Shown here: positions 9,550 through 19,144 of the stretch, piece by piece
How the letters are laid out: the number at the start of each line of letters is the position of its first letter
How positions within the stretch are numbered: position 1 is the stretch's first letter
From: Flavobacteriaceae bacterium
Lineage (GTDB): Bacteria > Bacteroidota > Bacteroidia > Flavobacteriales > Weeksellaceae
Length of the DNA: 64,000 bases
Assembly: GCA_004359435.1 (NCBI GenBank)
Contig: PTET01000001.1
Span: 896,121 to 960,120 of the forward strand
Reading direction: 5' to 3'
Program-made: the position numbers and the translations under genes
Notes under the pieces: model-generated
What the model was told of the DNA's origin: nothing
Databases searched by the model: none
What the model saw: only the letters and a program-made list of their open reading frames with translations

Positions 9550-10367
9550 CTCTTAAAAAAATTATACCATTTAGATTTTTTTTTGTTTTTCCAATTTGAT
9601 TGCATTACAACACCTAAATAATTGCTTTCTAGATTTTCAATTTTATTTCCTTGCTTAATATAATCTTTAAATTGTTTTTGATAATGGAAAACTTTAAATA
9701 AGGGCTCTCTGGGATATATTTCTATTTTTTTGCTAAATAATAACCATTCTCCATACCAGGTAAATTCACTCGGTACGTCGGTGATAATGTCGTCAAAGGT
9801 TTTATTGTTTTTTTGTAAATATTCAACTTCAAATGATCTCCAGACCTTGGTTGACCATATTACAGGACTTGGGCCAAAGTCGTAAACAACTCCTTTTCTT
9901 TTAAATTCTGACATAACTTTATTGCAAACATTAAAAAAATATTCTTTGGGATTGCTTCCAAGTGTTTTCAAATTATTATCCGTCCACTGAAACAATTCTT
10001 TTTGTTCATGTATTAGTGTGTAAGGAGTAATGTCATCAAACATAAAATCTGTGATATAAAAATCTCTAATAAAATAAGAATCTGAATCCAAACACACATA
10101 GTTATGTGCAATATTGAGCTTATGAAGTTGGGACTTTATTGTTTGCTGGTATACCCAGCCAATTTCAACCTTGCTTTTATATATTTCGCTGTCTGGTATA
10201 ATGTTTAGATTCGGATACTCAGTTTTGAAAAAATCATAATCACTATCATTTACTGAAATAAGAAGCGGGATTTTATCGCTATTGTATTTGCGTATAGATT
10301 CAACTAAAATTTTAAAAGAATTAAAATCCTGTTTAAATGTCTTAATATATAGAATTATTTTTTCCAT
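9546..10367 (-). CDS. DUF6492-type glycosyltransferase-like protein
   Basis: A 273-residue protein, probably cytoplasmic, that resembles the DUF6492 group. It opens with KIILYIKTFKQDFNSFKILV and has a DxD-like CLDSDSYFIRDF at about residues 92-104. The later EFTWYGEWLLF and FHYQKQF stretches are typical of such enzymes. A nucleotide-sugar transferase role is probable but not proven. It is coupled to the downstream glycosyltransferase by a 4-bp overlap. The region is visibly richer in A and T than its surroundings. Confidence 0.6.
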   Translation of the reverse strand: MEKIILYIKTFKQDFNSFKILVESIRKYNSDKIPLLISVNDSDYDFFKTEYPNLNIIPDSEIYKSKVEIGWVYQQTIKSQLHKLNIAHNYVCLDSDSYFIRDFYITDFMFDDITPYTLIHEQKELFQWTDNNLKTLGSNPKEYFFNVCNKVMSEFKRKGVVYDFGPSPVIWSTKVWRSFEVEYLQKNNKTFDDIITDVPSEFTWYGEWLLFSKKIEIYPREPLFKVFHYQKQFKDYIKQGNKIENLESNYLGVVMQSNWKNKKKSKWYNFFKR

Positions 10368-10471
10368 TTTTTAATTTCTGTCTAGAAGAAAGTGACTAAT
10401 GTCTTAGTTGTGTTTTTTTGAAATTCGTTTTTATTTAGGGTTATCGGATTGAAAATTAAAAACTTCGTTTG

Positions 10472-12514
10472 TTAATCAGATTCTATAATTTGGGTTATTT
10501 GTTCTGTTAAATGTTTTTTGGAAAATGGTTCTAGACTGCTCTCTGAGTTGCTTTGTAAGGTTTTCCAAAGTGTTTCATTTTTATACAGTTCTAAAGTACT
10601 GGTTGCGTATTCTTGAGCGGTTTCGCAAAGAAGTGCATTTTTTTTATCAACCAAGTTCATTCCTTCAGCACCAATTTTAGAAGTAACTACTGGTAAATAA
10701 TATTCAAAAGCTTGACCAATTTTCCCTTTTACCCCAGCGCCGTATCTTAAAGGTGCAATCATGAATTTAGAAGACATAAAAAGTGGAACAATGTCTTTTA
10801 CATAACCGTGAAAAATAAAATTTGGGTGGGAAATATCAGAAATTCTTTCAGATACCTTTCCAATAACATGAACTTTAATATTCGGGTTTTCTTTCCAGAT
10901 CAAAGGCATTATATCGTTATACAGAAAGTATAGCGCATCTACATTAGGTGTGTGTGTTGAACCAATAAAAACGATTCCTTCTCTTTGTTGGAAACTGGGC
11001 GTTTCTTTGATATCAATTCTCGTGTAATGGACATTCGAAATTGTCTTGATTTTCTCTTTTAGACAGTACCTTTCCATATACGTACTTTCCTCATCTGATA
11101 TACCAATGAGAAAGTCGCATAGTTTTGCCGCGTTGAGTTCACCTTTTAGAGTCCTTTTGTACTCGCGTTTTAGTGAATTTCTTTTGGGTTCTAGTTCTAA
11201 AGCTCTTTTAAATCTTAGATGATGGATGTCTACCATGTCGAAGACAATTTTTGCCTTGGGAAGAACTTTCTTTACTTTGGGGTAGAAATACGAAAAAATG
11301 TCTGTGTTATAAAACCATGCAATTTGGCTATTGAACCCTTGTTCTAATATGAATTTCTCCATATTGTTAATTTTTTTATGGTCATAATAAACCATAACGC
11401 CTTTTCTTTGGTAAAACTCTTTGTATGTATCATTAATTGGACGTTCCTTTGCGAACAGAGTAATATGAAATCCTAGGTTTAAAAAAGAATTGATGATTTC
11501 AAAAAGCCGATTCGATCCAGAATCTTTGTCATGTTCAGGTACAATACTGGTGAAAACCAAAATAGATTTGTTTTGATATAGTTCTTGGATTCTTTCCCCG
11601 ATATTTTTTGCTTTGATGTCTTCGAGTTCTTTTTTCCACTTTTCCCCAAAGGATTCTTTGTTTGTTCTGAAAATCAATTCTTTTTTACTTGGTGTAGCTG
11701 ATTTTTTTTCTTGGGCATTGTAACTTACCCCATTGAAGTGGATTACTTTAGAAAAAGGAGTGTAATACACGTCTTTCTTTTGTAAATGCTTCAATTGAAA
11801 ACAAAAATCGGTTTCTTCAAAATAGGCTGGAGCAAATTGCGTGTCCAAAAAATTGGTATTTTGGTTGTCGTCGTACTTTTTGAAAAGTAGGCTGCAACCA
11901 GAGCAATAATCTACCTTGTGGATATAATTTACTTCTGGATAGAATGGAAGGATCTTATGGGTGATTTGCCGAATATCGAAATCTTTAATAAATACACTTC
12001 CACCCTCTTGAAGCGTTCTATTTGCATTTAAAAGCATAGACCCAACTGCGCCAACATTTTCAAAGTTTTCAAAAACATAAAAAAGTTCATCTAAAAAGCC
12101 TTGCTGTACTTCTGTATCATTGTTGAGAATATAGATGTATTCACCCTTTGCATGTTCTATCCCTTTGTTGATGTTTTTTAAAAATCCTAAGTTTTCTTCG
12201 TTTTTGATGATAGTGACACCTGAAATATTTGAAAAATCACAGTCATCCGGACTATTATCATCTATAAGGATGATTTCATAAGGATGTTTTTGGGAAAGAT
12301 TTTTATGTAAGTAATTAAGGCAATTTAAGGTAAAATTTCTTTCACTGTAAAAAGGAATGATAATAGAAACTTTGGGTGATGCCGAAGGAGAAAATGTTAA
12401 AGAATCAGAAGTAGGAAGAATTTGAATTTTATTTTTCTTTTTTAGCTTAAATTCTTCGTTGCTAATTTTGATGAAATTTCGAATTACTCTTTTACTGTTT
12501 TTATATATACCCAT
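10472..12514 (-). CDS. Two-domain glycosyltransferase (GT2 plus GT4-like)
   Basis: A 680-residue fusion. Residues 45-290 form a GT-A family 2 domain (VSIIIPFYSERN, LIDDNSPDD, ILNNDTEVQ). Residues 315-680 form a GT-B domain (LVFTSIVPEHDKDSGSNRLFE, VFIGSTHTPN, GAGVKGKIGQAFEYYLPVV). Such double enzymes add two sugars or build repeating glycans in capsule or O-antigen loci. No membrane segment is seen. A gap of 104 bp separates it from the next gene, so it may have its own promoter. Confidence 0.85.
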   Translation of the reverse strand: MGIYKNSKRVIRNFIKISNEEFKLKKKNKIQILPTSDSLTFSPSASPKVSIIIPFYSERNFTLNCLNYLHKNLSQKHPYEIILIDDNSPDDCDFSNISGVTIIKNEENLGFLKNINKGIEHAKGEYIYILNNDTEVQQGFLDELFYVFENFENVGAVGSMLLNANRTLQEGGSVFIKDFDIRQITHKILPFYPEVNYIHKVDYCSGCSLLFKKYDDNQNTNFLDTQFAPAYFEETDFCFQLKHLQKKDVYYTPFSKVIHFNGVSYNAQEKKSATPSKKELIFRTNKESFGEKWKKELEDIKAKNIGERIQELYQNKSILVFTSIVPEHDKDSGSNRLFEIINSFLNLGFHITLFAKERPINDTYKEFYQRKGVMVYYDHKKINNMEKFILEQGFNSQIAWFYNTDIFSYFYPKVKKVLPKAKIVFDMVDIHHLRFKRALELEPKRNSLKREYKRTLKGELNAAKLCDFLIGISDEESTYMERYCLKEKIKTISNVHYTRIDIKETPSFQQREGIVFIGSTHTPNVDALYFLYNDIMPLIWKENPNIKVHVIGKVSERISDISHPNFIFHGYVKDIVPLFMSSKFMIAPLRYGAGVKGKIGQAFEYYLPVVTSKIGAEGMNLVDKKNALLCETAQEYATSTLELYKNETLWKTLQSNSESSLEPFSKKHLTEQITQIIESD

Positions 12515-12601
12515 AATCTCTTTCTTCTTAATGTTTTCGCAAATTACTCATTTTAGTCTTTCCATTGATAAGACTAACGAAAACTCTCAAAAAATTAATT
12601 G

Positions 12602-12635
12602 AAATAAAAACTCCCCATTGGGGAGTTTTTATTTC
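12602..12635 (-). terminator. Terminator after the M57 protease gene
   Basis: The stem ACTCCCC / GGGGAGT with a 3-base loop is extended by AAATAAAA / TTTTATTT arms. On the minus strand a T-rich run follows. It lies 12 bp beyond the protease stop. Confidence 0.8.
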
Positions 12636-12646
12636 AATGTAATCTA

Positions 12647-14398
12647 TCACTTTTGAAAATAAACATCAATGGCTCCTTGACTGTTTTCACCAAATGCTTT
12701 GGCAAGACCCATTTTTCCATTGCCCGAAAAATCTCCGATCATCCAATTTTGATCAGCCGAAAACCCACCAAGCTTAGTTGCCCAACGTGTGGTTGAATTA
12801 AATCCATTGCCACCAGTAGAAGACATCACATCTATGGAAGATTTTGAGTAGTCATTAAGAATTCTAATTACTTCTGCTTTTCCATCTTTGTTGATGTCAC
12901 CTGCTATCCATTTTTGCTCTGAAGTATAGCTTCCAGAATTGGAAATCCATCTACTAATAGAGAAAGAACTTCCACTAGAAATATGTACATCTACGGCACC
13001 TTGGTTGTTTTCATTAAAGGCTTTGGCAAGATCGTCTTTTCCATCTCCATTAAAATCTCCAGACATCCATTTTTGATCATCCCAGAATCCTCCTTGTTGG
13101 GATGCCCAGTTTGCTTTTGTGAATTTGGAACCGTTTGAAACAAGGACATCTATATTGGTTTGCCACCACCAACCATAATATGCTCTGGCAACATCCGATT
13201 TCCCATCTCCATTGTAATCACCTGCTATCCATTTTTGTTCAGCTGAAAATCCACCCGAATTACTAATAAATCTTGATTGTGAAAAAGAACTTCCATTTGA
13301 AACATGAACATCTACCGCACCTTGTCCATTTTCGTTGAATGCTTTGGCTAAATCATCTTTCCCATCACCATTAAAATCGCCTACCATCCATTTTTGGTCG
13401 GCAGTAAATACGCCTTGGCGAGTTGCCCATCTGCTTTGGGTAAAGGCAGTTCCATTGGAAATAAAAACATCTATGCTTGCGTTTCCACCGTCGTTTGAAA
13501 TTCTGGCAACGTCTGTTTTTCCATCATTGTTGAAATCTCCCGATAACCATCTTTGATCTGAAGTATATACTCCGGAACCTGAAACCCATCTTGAAAGACT
13601 AAGTTTATCTATTCCATAAACAAAATTTAATGCTTTGATGTCTTCGGCGGTAAATGGCCTGTTTTGAGTACCCACACAAGCCAACATCCAAGATTGATCG
13701 AACCTTGCATCGCCGTTTGTACCAGTTACCAAATTGGCTCCAATTTCAGTTACACCTTCATTGGCAAAGAAAGGCAAACAGCCGCTGATTGCTCTATTGT
13801 AATAGTCTGTGTGTCTAAAGCCAATACAATGTCCTATCTCATGCGCAATAATGGTTGCTACATTGGTCGCGTTGATAGAGCCATTTGCAACATATGCTGT
13901 GTTTACATCCACTGTATTGTATGGATTTCCACCGGTTGGAAATCCTGCAGCGGCTAGGAAAGAACCGCTTCCGACTCCTTTGATGAGTATATCTTGGCCA
14001 GAGCTAACCAAAGCAAAATTGATTCTCAAGCCTAGGCTATTGTATCTACCAATGGCTTCTGTTACTCCATTTTTTACCAATTGTGGAAGATTTGGATCGA
14101 CAGCTACTTTGATAGATCTTGTTCCAGAAACCAAATTGTTGGTTACATATCTGCTCGTTGCATCTCCTTCTTTTTCTTTAAGGAATTGGTCTAGAGATTC
14201 CTCTGTAAAGTAAATGTCTCCTTCTACCAGATAGCCATCTTCTGTTTTTACCAAATTATGGGTATAAAATCCTGCTTTGTGGAATTTTTCCTCTAGCGGA
14301 CTGAGCGTTTCCTTTTGTTGCTCAAAAAGTTCGTCTTCCCTTTTACAGCCTACAATCGAGAGGGTTGCAACGGTTAAAAATAGTAAGAGTTTTTTCAT
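12647..14398 (-). CDS. M57-type zinc metalloprotease lipoprotein with FG-GAP-like repeats
   Basis: A 583-residue protein. A lipoprotein signal ends at Cys18 (SIVGC), so it is probably anchored to the outer membrane or exported. The catalytic domain (about 95-265) has the extended zinc motif HEIGHCIGFRH at residues 186-196. Residues 268-583 hold six repeats of about 50 residues built on GDFNGDGKxDLA, a calcium-binding loop of the FG-GAP/VCBS type. They alternate between two subtypes. The last repeat (GDFSGNGKMGLA) has lost calcium ligands. No type IX sorting domain is visible at the C-terminus. It probably degrades extracellular protein. The substrate is unknown. Confidence 0.88.
   Translation of the reverse strand: MKKLLLFLTVATLSIVGCKREDELFEQQKETLSPLEEKFHKAGFYTHNLVKTEDGYLVEGDIYFTEESLDQFLKEKEGDATSRYVTNNLVSGTRSIKVAVDPNLPQLVKNGVTEAIGRYNSLGLRINFALVSSGQDILIKGVGSGSFLAAAGFPTGGNPYNTVDVNTAYVANGSINATNVATIIAHEIGHCIGFRHTDYYNRAISGCLPFFANEGVTEIGANLVTGTNGDARFDQSWMLACVGTQNRPFTAEDIKALNFVYGIDKLSLSRWVSGSGVYTSDQRWLSGDFNNDGKTDVARISNDGGNASIDVFISNGTAFTQSRWATRQGVFTADQKWMVGDFNGDGKDDLAKAFNENGQGAVDVHVSNGSSFSQSRFISNSGGFSAEQKWIAGDYNGDGKSDVARAYYGWWWQTNIDVLVSNGSKFTKANWASQQGGFWDDQKWMSGDFNGDGKDDLAKAFNENNQGAVDVHISSGSSFSISRWISNSGSYTSEQKWIAGDINKDGKAEVIRILNDYSKSSIDVMSSTGGNGFNSTTRWATKLGGFSADQNWMIGDFSGNGKMGLAKAFGENSQGAIDVYFQK
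12650..13597 (-). repeat. Six tandem FG-GAP-like repeats arranged as three AB pairs
   Basis: The repeats occupy the C-terminal half of the metalloprotease. Repeats 2, 4 and 6 share KAFxENxQGAxDV. Repeats 1, 3 and 5 share a different second half with SIDV or NIDV. This suggests growth by duplication of a two-repeat unit of about 285-315 bp. Confidence 0.75.
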
Positions 14399-14637
14399 AG
14401 ATTTTTGCTTTAAGTTGGTCGAGGTAAATAATATAGATTGTAAATATATAATTTTTAATATAACAATAAGAAGTGTTAAAATACTATATATGTATTTGTC
14501 GTGTTTTTTCTGAGAATATTTAAACCGTCTGCAATTGCATTCTATGTTTTAATTTCAAATTAAAACACAAGTATATAAAAATAAAACCCTAATTTAGGTA
14601 GACCAAAACACTGTATTAAATATTCGACATTTAGAAA

Positions 14638-15996
14638 ATGAGAGCTAGTTTTTTTCGATCAATACTAATTTATTTCCTTTTTTTAGGGCTCATCTTCTTT
14701 TCTAGCTGTAGCACCACGGTCAATTATTTTCGCTACAACATGGTAGATGTATATGATATAGATGAACCTTTGTACCAAAAAAGAAGGGTGGTTTTTCCCA
14801 CAGATTCTACTTCTTTCCGTTTTGAAAAAGCGGATAAAGAGAAGTCTTTGGACAATAAAATAAAGTTAGGCCAAGAGCCAGAGATTTCTTTTGAAGAAAT
14901 TTTGGCCACAAGAGGAAAAACCCAGAGTTTTTTGTGGATTCAAAACGACACGATAGTTTCCGAAAAATACTATGATAAGGCTGATGCCGCTAAGCCTATC
15001 AATGTAATGTCTGTTTCCAAATCTATTGTGGCAACCTGTTTTGGTATTGCCCAAACCAAAGGCTTAATGGATCCAGAAGAAGAGGTTAGAAAATATCTCC
15101 CCGAGTTAAATCCAAAAATTAAAGATTTAAAAATCAAGGATTTGCTCAACATGCAAGCCGGTTTTAGGCATCATGAATACAGAGGTTCTCTTACGCCTTT
15201 TGGTAAAGTAATCGGGCTATATTACGGGCCAGATATTTACAAATATTCAGACAAAAAATCTATTCCTGCCTATTCTCCCGGTCAGAAATATCATTATCAA
15301 TCGATGGCTACGGTTCTACTTACAAGGTGTATTGCTGCTGCCAGTGGAACAAGCTTCGAAGATTTTGTTTACCAAGAACTTATTTTGCCTTTAGATTTTG
15401 AATATTCTTCGCTTTGGGCTACAGACATGGCGCTTCATCCCAAAGGTTTTGCAGGTTTTTCGGTTACCGCTAGAGATTTGGCTAAGATAGGAAGATTGTA
15501 TTTGCAGGGTGGAAACTGGAATGGAAAGCAAATACTTTCCAAAGAATTTGTGGATCAGATTTTTTCTGTTCAGCCCACCAACGGAGGCTATTATCATTAT
15601 AGTTTTAGAACCAACATGAAATTTACTCCAGTTTTAAAAGAAGAAATCAAAGAAAATCCTATGTTGGTTGCTCAAAAAGCAGTACAAACTGGAGCTACAC
15701 TCTTTTTGTGGAACAAAGACTATTATTTGGCCGAGCCTTACCCCATCAAAGATGTATACGCTGTGGGTGTGCTAGGCAATTTTTTGTATATGGATCCATC
15801 AACCCAAACCATTATTGTCAGAACCGGTAACCAGCTAAGCTCTGGAGATGTAGACTGGAACCAGCTTTTTAGAGCCTTGGTTCGGGGTGAAAGTTATATC
15901 GACAATCAGTCCCGAGGCATTGCCATCACCATAGAAGAGATTGACCCAACCAGCCTAGTTGATCAGCAGCCAAAAAAACGCAGAAAAAACAATTAA
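14638..15996 (+). CDS. Serine hydrolase / class C beta-lactamase-like lipoprotein
   Basis: A 452-residue protein with a lipoprotein signal (FFSSC). The beta-lactamase/DD-peptidase fold begins near residue 95. The catalytic SxxK is in MSVSKSIVA, a tyrosine motif YHYQS follows, and ARDLAKIGRLYLQGG is typical of the family. Such proteins hydrolyse amide or ester bonds in the periplasm. Resistance function should not be assumed. It is monocistronic, and the convergent argC ends 15 bp away with no clear terminator between them. The upstream 240 bp are AT-rich and hold no gene. Confidence 0.85.
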   Translation: MRASFFRSILIYFLFLGLIFFSSCSTTVNYFRYNMVDVYDIDEPLYQKRRVVFPTDSTSFRFEKADKEKSLDNKIKLGQEPEISFEEILATRGKTQSFLWIQNDTIVSEKYYDKADAAKPINVMSVSKSIVATCFGIAQTKGLMDPEEEVRKYLPELNPKIKDLKIKDLLNMQAGFRHHEYRGSLTPFGKVIGLYYGPDIYKYSDKKSIPAYSPGQKYHYQSMATVLLTRCIAAASGTSFEDFVYQELILPLDFEYSSLWATDMALHPKGFAGFSVTARDLAKIGRLYLQGGNWNGKQILSKEFVDQIFSVQPTNGGYYHYSFRTNMKFTPVLKEEIKENPMLVAQKAVQTGATLFLWNKDYYLAEPYPIKDVYAVGVLGNFLYMDPSTQTIIVRTGNQLSSGDVDWNQLFRALVRGESYIDNQSRGIAITIEEIDPTSLVDQQPKKRRKNN

Positions 15997-16011
15997 TACA
16001 AAGCCAAGCGT

Positions 16012-16998
16012 TTAGAATTTCACCGATTTCAAGTTCAGTCCAAGGGTTTCTTCCAGTCCAAACATCAAATTCATGTTTTGAACCGCTTGTCCCGCTGCTC
16101 CTTTGGTGAGGTTGTCTATGACGGAAGTCACAAAAAGGATGTCTTTTTGTTTTTGCAGATGCAGCAAACATTTGTTGGTGTTTACCACTTGTTTTAGGTC
16201 GATGGGAGTATCACTCACAAACACAAAAGGTTCATCTTGATAATACTGTTTGTAAATTTCTTTGGCTTCTTCCAAGGAAACTTCCGTTTTGAAATAGACT
16301 CCTGCCAAAATTCCTCTTGCAAAATCTCCTCTTGAGGGGAGAAAATACAAATCTGGGCTGAGGTTTTCTTGACAGAGTTGGAGGGTTTGATAGATTTCCG
16401 CCTCGTGCTGGTGAGAAAATTCCTTGTAGAAAGAGGCATTGTTGTTTCTCCAGGTGAAACCTGTGGTAGGAATCAGGGATTGTCCAGCACCCGTAGAACC
16501 CGTAACGGCAGAAACATGGATGTCATTTTTGATTCTTTTCTGCTTTGCCATGGGCAGAAGTGCCAGTTGAATGGCTGTGGCAAAACATCCCGGGTTGGCT
16601 AGGAAGTTTGAATTTTTGATTTGTTCTCGGCTGAGTTCTGGAAGTCCATACACGAAGGTTTTGTCCTCCAAAACATGATGGGGAGAGATGCGGAACTCAT
16701 TGCTAAAATCGATGATTTTGGTATGAGCAGAGAAGGAATTTTCTTTGAGGTATTTTTCCGAATGCCCGTGCCCCAGACACAGAAAAACCACATCAGAATT
16801 GGGGTCCACATTTTCGGTAAAGGGAAAGTCCACTTCACCAACCAAATCTGTGTGCACAGAAGAAATGGGATTCCCTGCATTGGAAGTGGACATAACACTT
16901 ACGATTTCAACACTTGGGTGCTGTTTTAAGATGCCCAAAAGTTCTCCTGCGGTATATCCAGCACCTCCCACGATACTCGCTCTGATTTTTTGTGTCAT
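16012..16998 (-). CDS. argC: N-acetyl-gamma-glutamyl-phosphate reductase
   Basis: ArgC reduces N-acylglutamyl phosphate to the semialdehyde with NADPH, the third step of arginine synthesis. The 328-residue protein shows the NADP motif GGAGYTAGELL, the catalytic cysteine in NPGCFATAIQLALLP and the family segment RGDFARGI. The start at 16998 (MTQKIRAS) is chosen over an in-frame ATG at 17064 because the extension would run into the terminator of the upstream gene. Length matches the family. It lies on the minus strand behind a porin-like gene and argG, and may have its own promoter. Confidence 0.95.
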   Translation of the reverse strand: MTQKIRASIVGGAGYTAGELLGILKQHPSVEIVSVMSTSNAGNPISSVHTDLVGEVDFPFTENVDPNSDVVFLCLGHGHSEKYLKENSFSAHTKIIDFSNEFRISPHHVLEDKTFVYGLPELSREQIKNSNFLANPGCFATAIQLALLPMAKQKRIKNDIHVSAVTGSTGAGQSLIPTTGFTWRNNNASFYKEFSHQHEAEIYQTLQLCQENLSPDLYFLPSRGDFARGILAGVYFKTEVSLEEAKEIYKQYYQDEPFVFVSDTPIDLKQVVNTNKCLLHLQKQKDILFVTSVIDNLTKGAAGQAVQNMNLMFGLEETLGLNLKSVKF

Positions 16999-17045
16999 TT
17001 CTTCTTGGTTGCCAATTTTTGTAAAGATACTGGGTTTGGTTTTAA

Positions 17046-17084
17046 AACAAAAAAACAGCCACAAGAAAAGTTCTTGCAGCTGTT
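17046..17084 (-). terminator. Terminator after the porin-like gene
   Basis: On the minus strand AACAGCTGCAAGAA pairs with TTCTTGTGGCTGTT, with one mismatch, across a short loop. A T-rich run follows. It supports placing the argC start downstream at 16998. Confidence 0.8.
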
Positions 17085-17108
17085 AAATTTTTGGTTTGAG
17101 AGATAAAA

Positions 17109-17777
17109 TTAAAATAGGCTGTAGGCAATCCCTAACTGAATACTAGCTGGAGTATATTTTTGATTTTCGTGTTTTGCTTTGAAAGCATCTGTTCCAAAAT
17201 CTCCAAGTCCATAACTATAACGAAGCTCTAGCTTTAAGTCATCATTTAATTTGTGTTCAACTCCCGCTAAAATTCCATAAAATTCTGTCTTGTGCTCATG
17301 ATTCAAATCTGTCTCACGGTTCGTAAAAGACTTAGATGGAATTGGCATTCCGTTTGAAGTTTGTTTTACGTCTGCAGACTGAATGGCACTTACTCCTAAT
17401 ACAAAATTGTAGAAACCTCCAAGTTGAATGGCAGTTTTTTCTGTAACGTTGTATTTGAGAAGTAGAGGGACATTAATGTATTTTAAAACCGCGTTGCTTT
17501 TCCCGTTGATGGTAGCAGGTCCCAAAGTATATTCCCTTCTAAATACTCCTTTACCTTCAACATAAGAACCTTCAAGCTGAACAGAAATCTTGTCCTGAAT
17601 AGGAACAGCGACAAAGACACCTCCATAATATCCCGGTAGAGGTCTACTTTTGTACTGGTCTCCAGGAGAAATCATGTCAGCGGCAATGGTCAATCCACCT
17701 TTAACCCCTAAGTCAATCTCTTGAGCTGCAGTGAATGATGCGCTCAAAATAGCAAGCATTGTGATTAGTTTTTTCAT
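17109..17777 (-). CDS. Outer-membrane beta-barrel (porin-family) protein
   Basis: A 222-residue protein with a Sec signal peptide (MKKLITMLAILSASFTAAQ). It has alternating amphipathic strands and the C-terminal phenylalanine (AYSLF) expected of Bacteroidota outer-membrane barrels of the OMP_b-brl/PorT-like type. Glycine and aromatic-rich strands (GVKGGLTIAAD, YYGGVFVAVPI) support this. It stands between argG and argC and is bounded by terminators on both sides, so it is probably transcribed alone. No link to arginine metabolism is apparent. The start at 17777 is chosen at the signal peptide. An in-frame ATG at 17843 would overlap the argG terminator. Confidence 0.85.
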   Translation of the reverse strand: MKKLITMLAILSASFTAAQEIDLGVKGGLTIAADMISPGDQYKSRPLPGYYGGVFVAVPIQDKISVQLEGSYVEGKGVFRREYTLGPATINGKSNAVLKYINVPLLLKYNVTEKTAIQLGGFYNFVLGVSAIQSADVKQTSNGMPIPSKSFTNRETDLNHEHKTEFYGILAGVEHKLNDDLKLELRYSYGLGDFGTDAFKAKHENQKYTPASIQLGIAYSLF

Positions 17778-17810
17778 AACATTATGTGTTGGTTTTAAAC
17801 TAATATATAA

Positions 17811-17850
17811 AAAAAAGAAATGCATTACTATAAAGTGATGCATTTCTTTT
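17811..17850 (-). terminator. Terminator after argG
   Basis: A long hairpin has 15-bp arms AAAGAAATGCATTAC / GTGATGCATTTCTTT with one mismatch and the loop TATAAA. On the minus strand it is followed by a T run. It lies 36 bp past the argG stop. Confidence 0.8.
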
Positions 17851-17885
17851 AAGAAAAGTAAAAAAAAATATTAAAAAAAACTTAA

Positions 17886-19076
17886 TTACTTTTTGTCAAA
17901 ACTGTGGTGGATTTTCAGTTGATTTCCAAATATTTTGATGAATCCTCTGGCGTCACGGCTGTCCCAGGCCTCGTTTTCTTCTCCGTAGGTCGCCACTTTG
18001 CTTTGCATATAATCATAGGGAGATTCAATTCCCAAAAGTTCCATTCTGTATGGGCGAAGTGCAACACGTACTTTTCCGCTCACTCTTTCTTGGCTCGATT
18101 CCAATAAGGCTTCAAAATCACGCATCACAGGGTCCAGATATTGGGCTTCGTGCAAAAGGGTTCCGTACCAAGTGGCTACGCTTTCTTTGTGAAGCTGTTG
18201 CCAGCGGCTTAGGGTGTGTTTTTCTAACAAATGGTGTGCTTTGATGAGCACATAAGGAGCTGGGGCTTCAAAACCTACTCTTCCTTTGATTCCCAAAATG
18301 GTGTCTCCCACGTGGGTATCACGCCCAATGGCAAAGGCACCTGCAAGGCTATTTAAGGTTTGGATGAGTTCTACCGCAGGCATTTTTTTGCCATCCAGAG
18401 AGATGGGTTGTCCTTTCTCGAATTCTATTTCGATGATTTGTGAATCTGCTTCGGTTTTGGTCAGCTGTGTAGGAAAGGCGGATTCTGGAAGAGATTGGTT
18501 TGAAGTTAGGGTTTCTACTCCACCAACTGACGTTCCCCAAATTCCTACATTGATGGAATATTTGGCTTTTTCCCAGCTGTATTCCACGCCTTTGCTCACC
18601 AAATAATCAATTTCTGCTTGTCTGGAAAGTTTTTCGTCTCTGATGGGAGTGATGATTTCAGAGTTTGGTGAAATCACAGAAAAAGCGACATCAAAACGGA
18701 TTTGGTCGTTTCCTGCACCAGTACTTCCGTGAATGATACATTCTGCATTTTCTTGTCTTGCATAATTGGCAATGGCAATGGATTGAAACATTCTCTCTGC
18801 ACTTACAGAAAGAGGATAGGTGTTGTTTTTCAGGACATTTCCATAAATCATAAAACGGATGCAATCCTGATAGTATTTTTCGGTGATGTCTATGGTTACG
18901 TGTTTTTTGGAACCCAATTCATAGGCTCTTTTTTCGATTCTTTCGACTTCTTCTTTGGTAAATCCACCAGAATTTACAATGACTGTGTGCACTTCATAGT
19001 TTTCGTCTTGTGCATAACGAACCAAACAATAGGAAGTATCCAATCCTCCACTGTAGGCCAAAACTGCTTTTTTCAT
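17886..19076 (-). CDS. argG: Argininosuccinate synthase
   Basis: ArgG joins citrulline and aspartate with ATP to give argininosuccinate. The 396-residue protein begins with the PP-loop LAYSGGLDTSYCL and carries the ligand segments GSTGAGNDQIRFD and WGTSVGGVE. Length and motifs are complete. It is 68 bp downstream of the GNAT gene on the same strand, a pairing common in flavobacterial arginine clusters. A long hairpin terminates it. Confidence 0.97.
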   Translation of the reverse strand: MKKAVLAYSGGLDTSYCLVRYAQDENYEVHTVIVNSGGFTKEEVERIEKRAYELGSKKHVTIDITEKYYQDCIRFMIYGNVLKNNTYPLSVSAERMFQSIAIANYARQENAECIIHGSTGAGNDQIRFDVAFSVISPNSEIITPIRDEKLSRQAEIDYLVSKGVEYSWEKAKYSINVGIWGTSVGGVETLTSNQSLPESAFPTQLTKTEADSQIIEIEFEKGQPISLDGKKMPAVELIQTLNSLAGAFAIGRDTHVGDTILGIKGRVGFEAPAPYVLIKAHHLLEKHTLSRWQQLHKESVATWYGTLLHEAQYLDPVMRDFEALLESSQERVSGKVRVALRPYRMELLGIESPYDYMQSKVATYGEENEAWDSRDARGFIKIFGNQLKIHHSFDKK

Positions 19077-19144
19077 CTCGATTTTCTCTCTTTAAGTTCT
19101 TTTAGCTAAGCTAAATTATATTTTTTTGTCTAAACCTTTGGGGT

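Noticed and set aside
12647-14398. Type IX sorting domain on the metalloprotease
   Set aside because: The C-terminus ends within the last FG-GAP-like repeat; no sorting-domain motif is present, and a lipoprotein signal offers another route.
16999-17064. Longer argC reading from ATG 17064
   Set aside because: The extra 22 residues do not resemble ArgC and would overlap the terminator of the upstream gene.
17811-17850. Long palindrome as an IS end or attachment site
   Set aside because: It lies just past argG, has a following T run on the minus strand and no partner copy, so it is a terminator.
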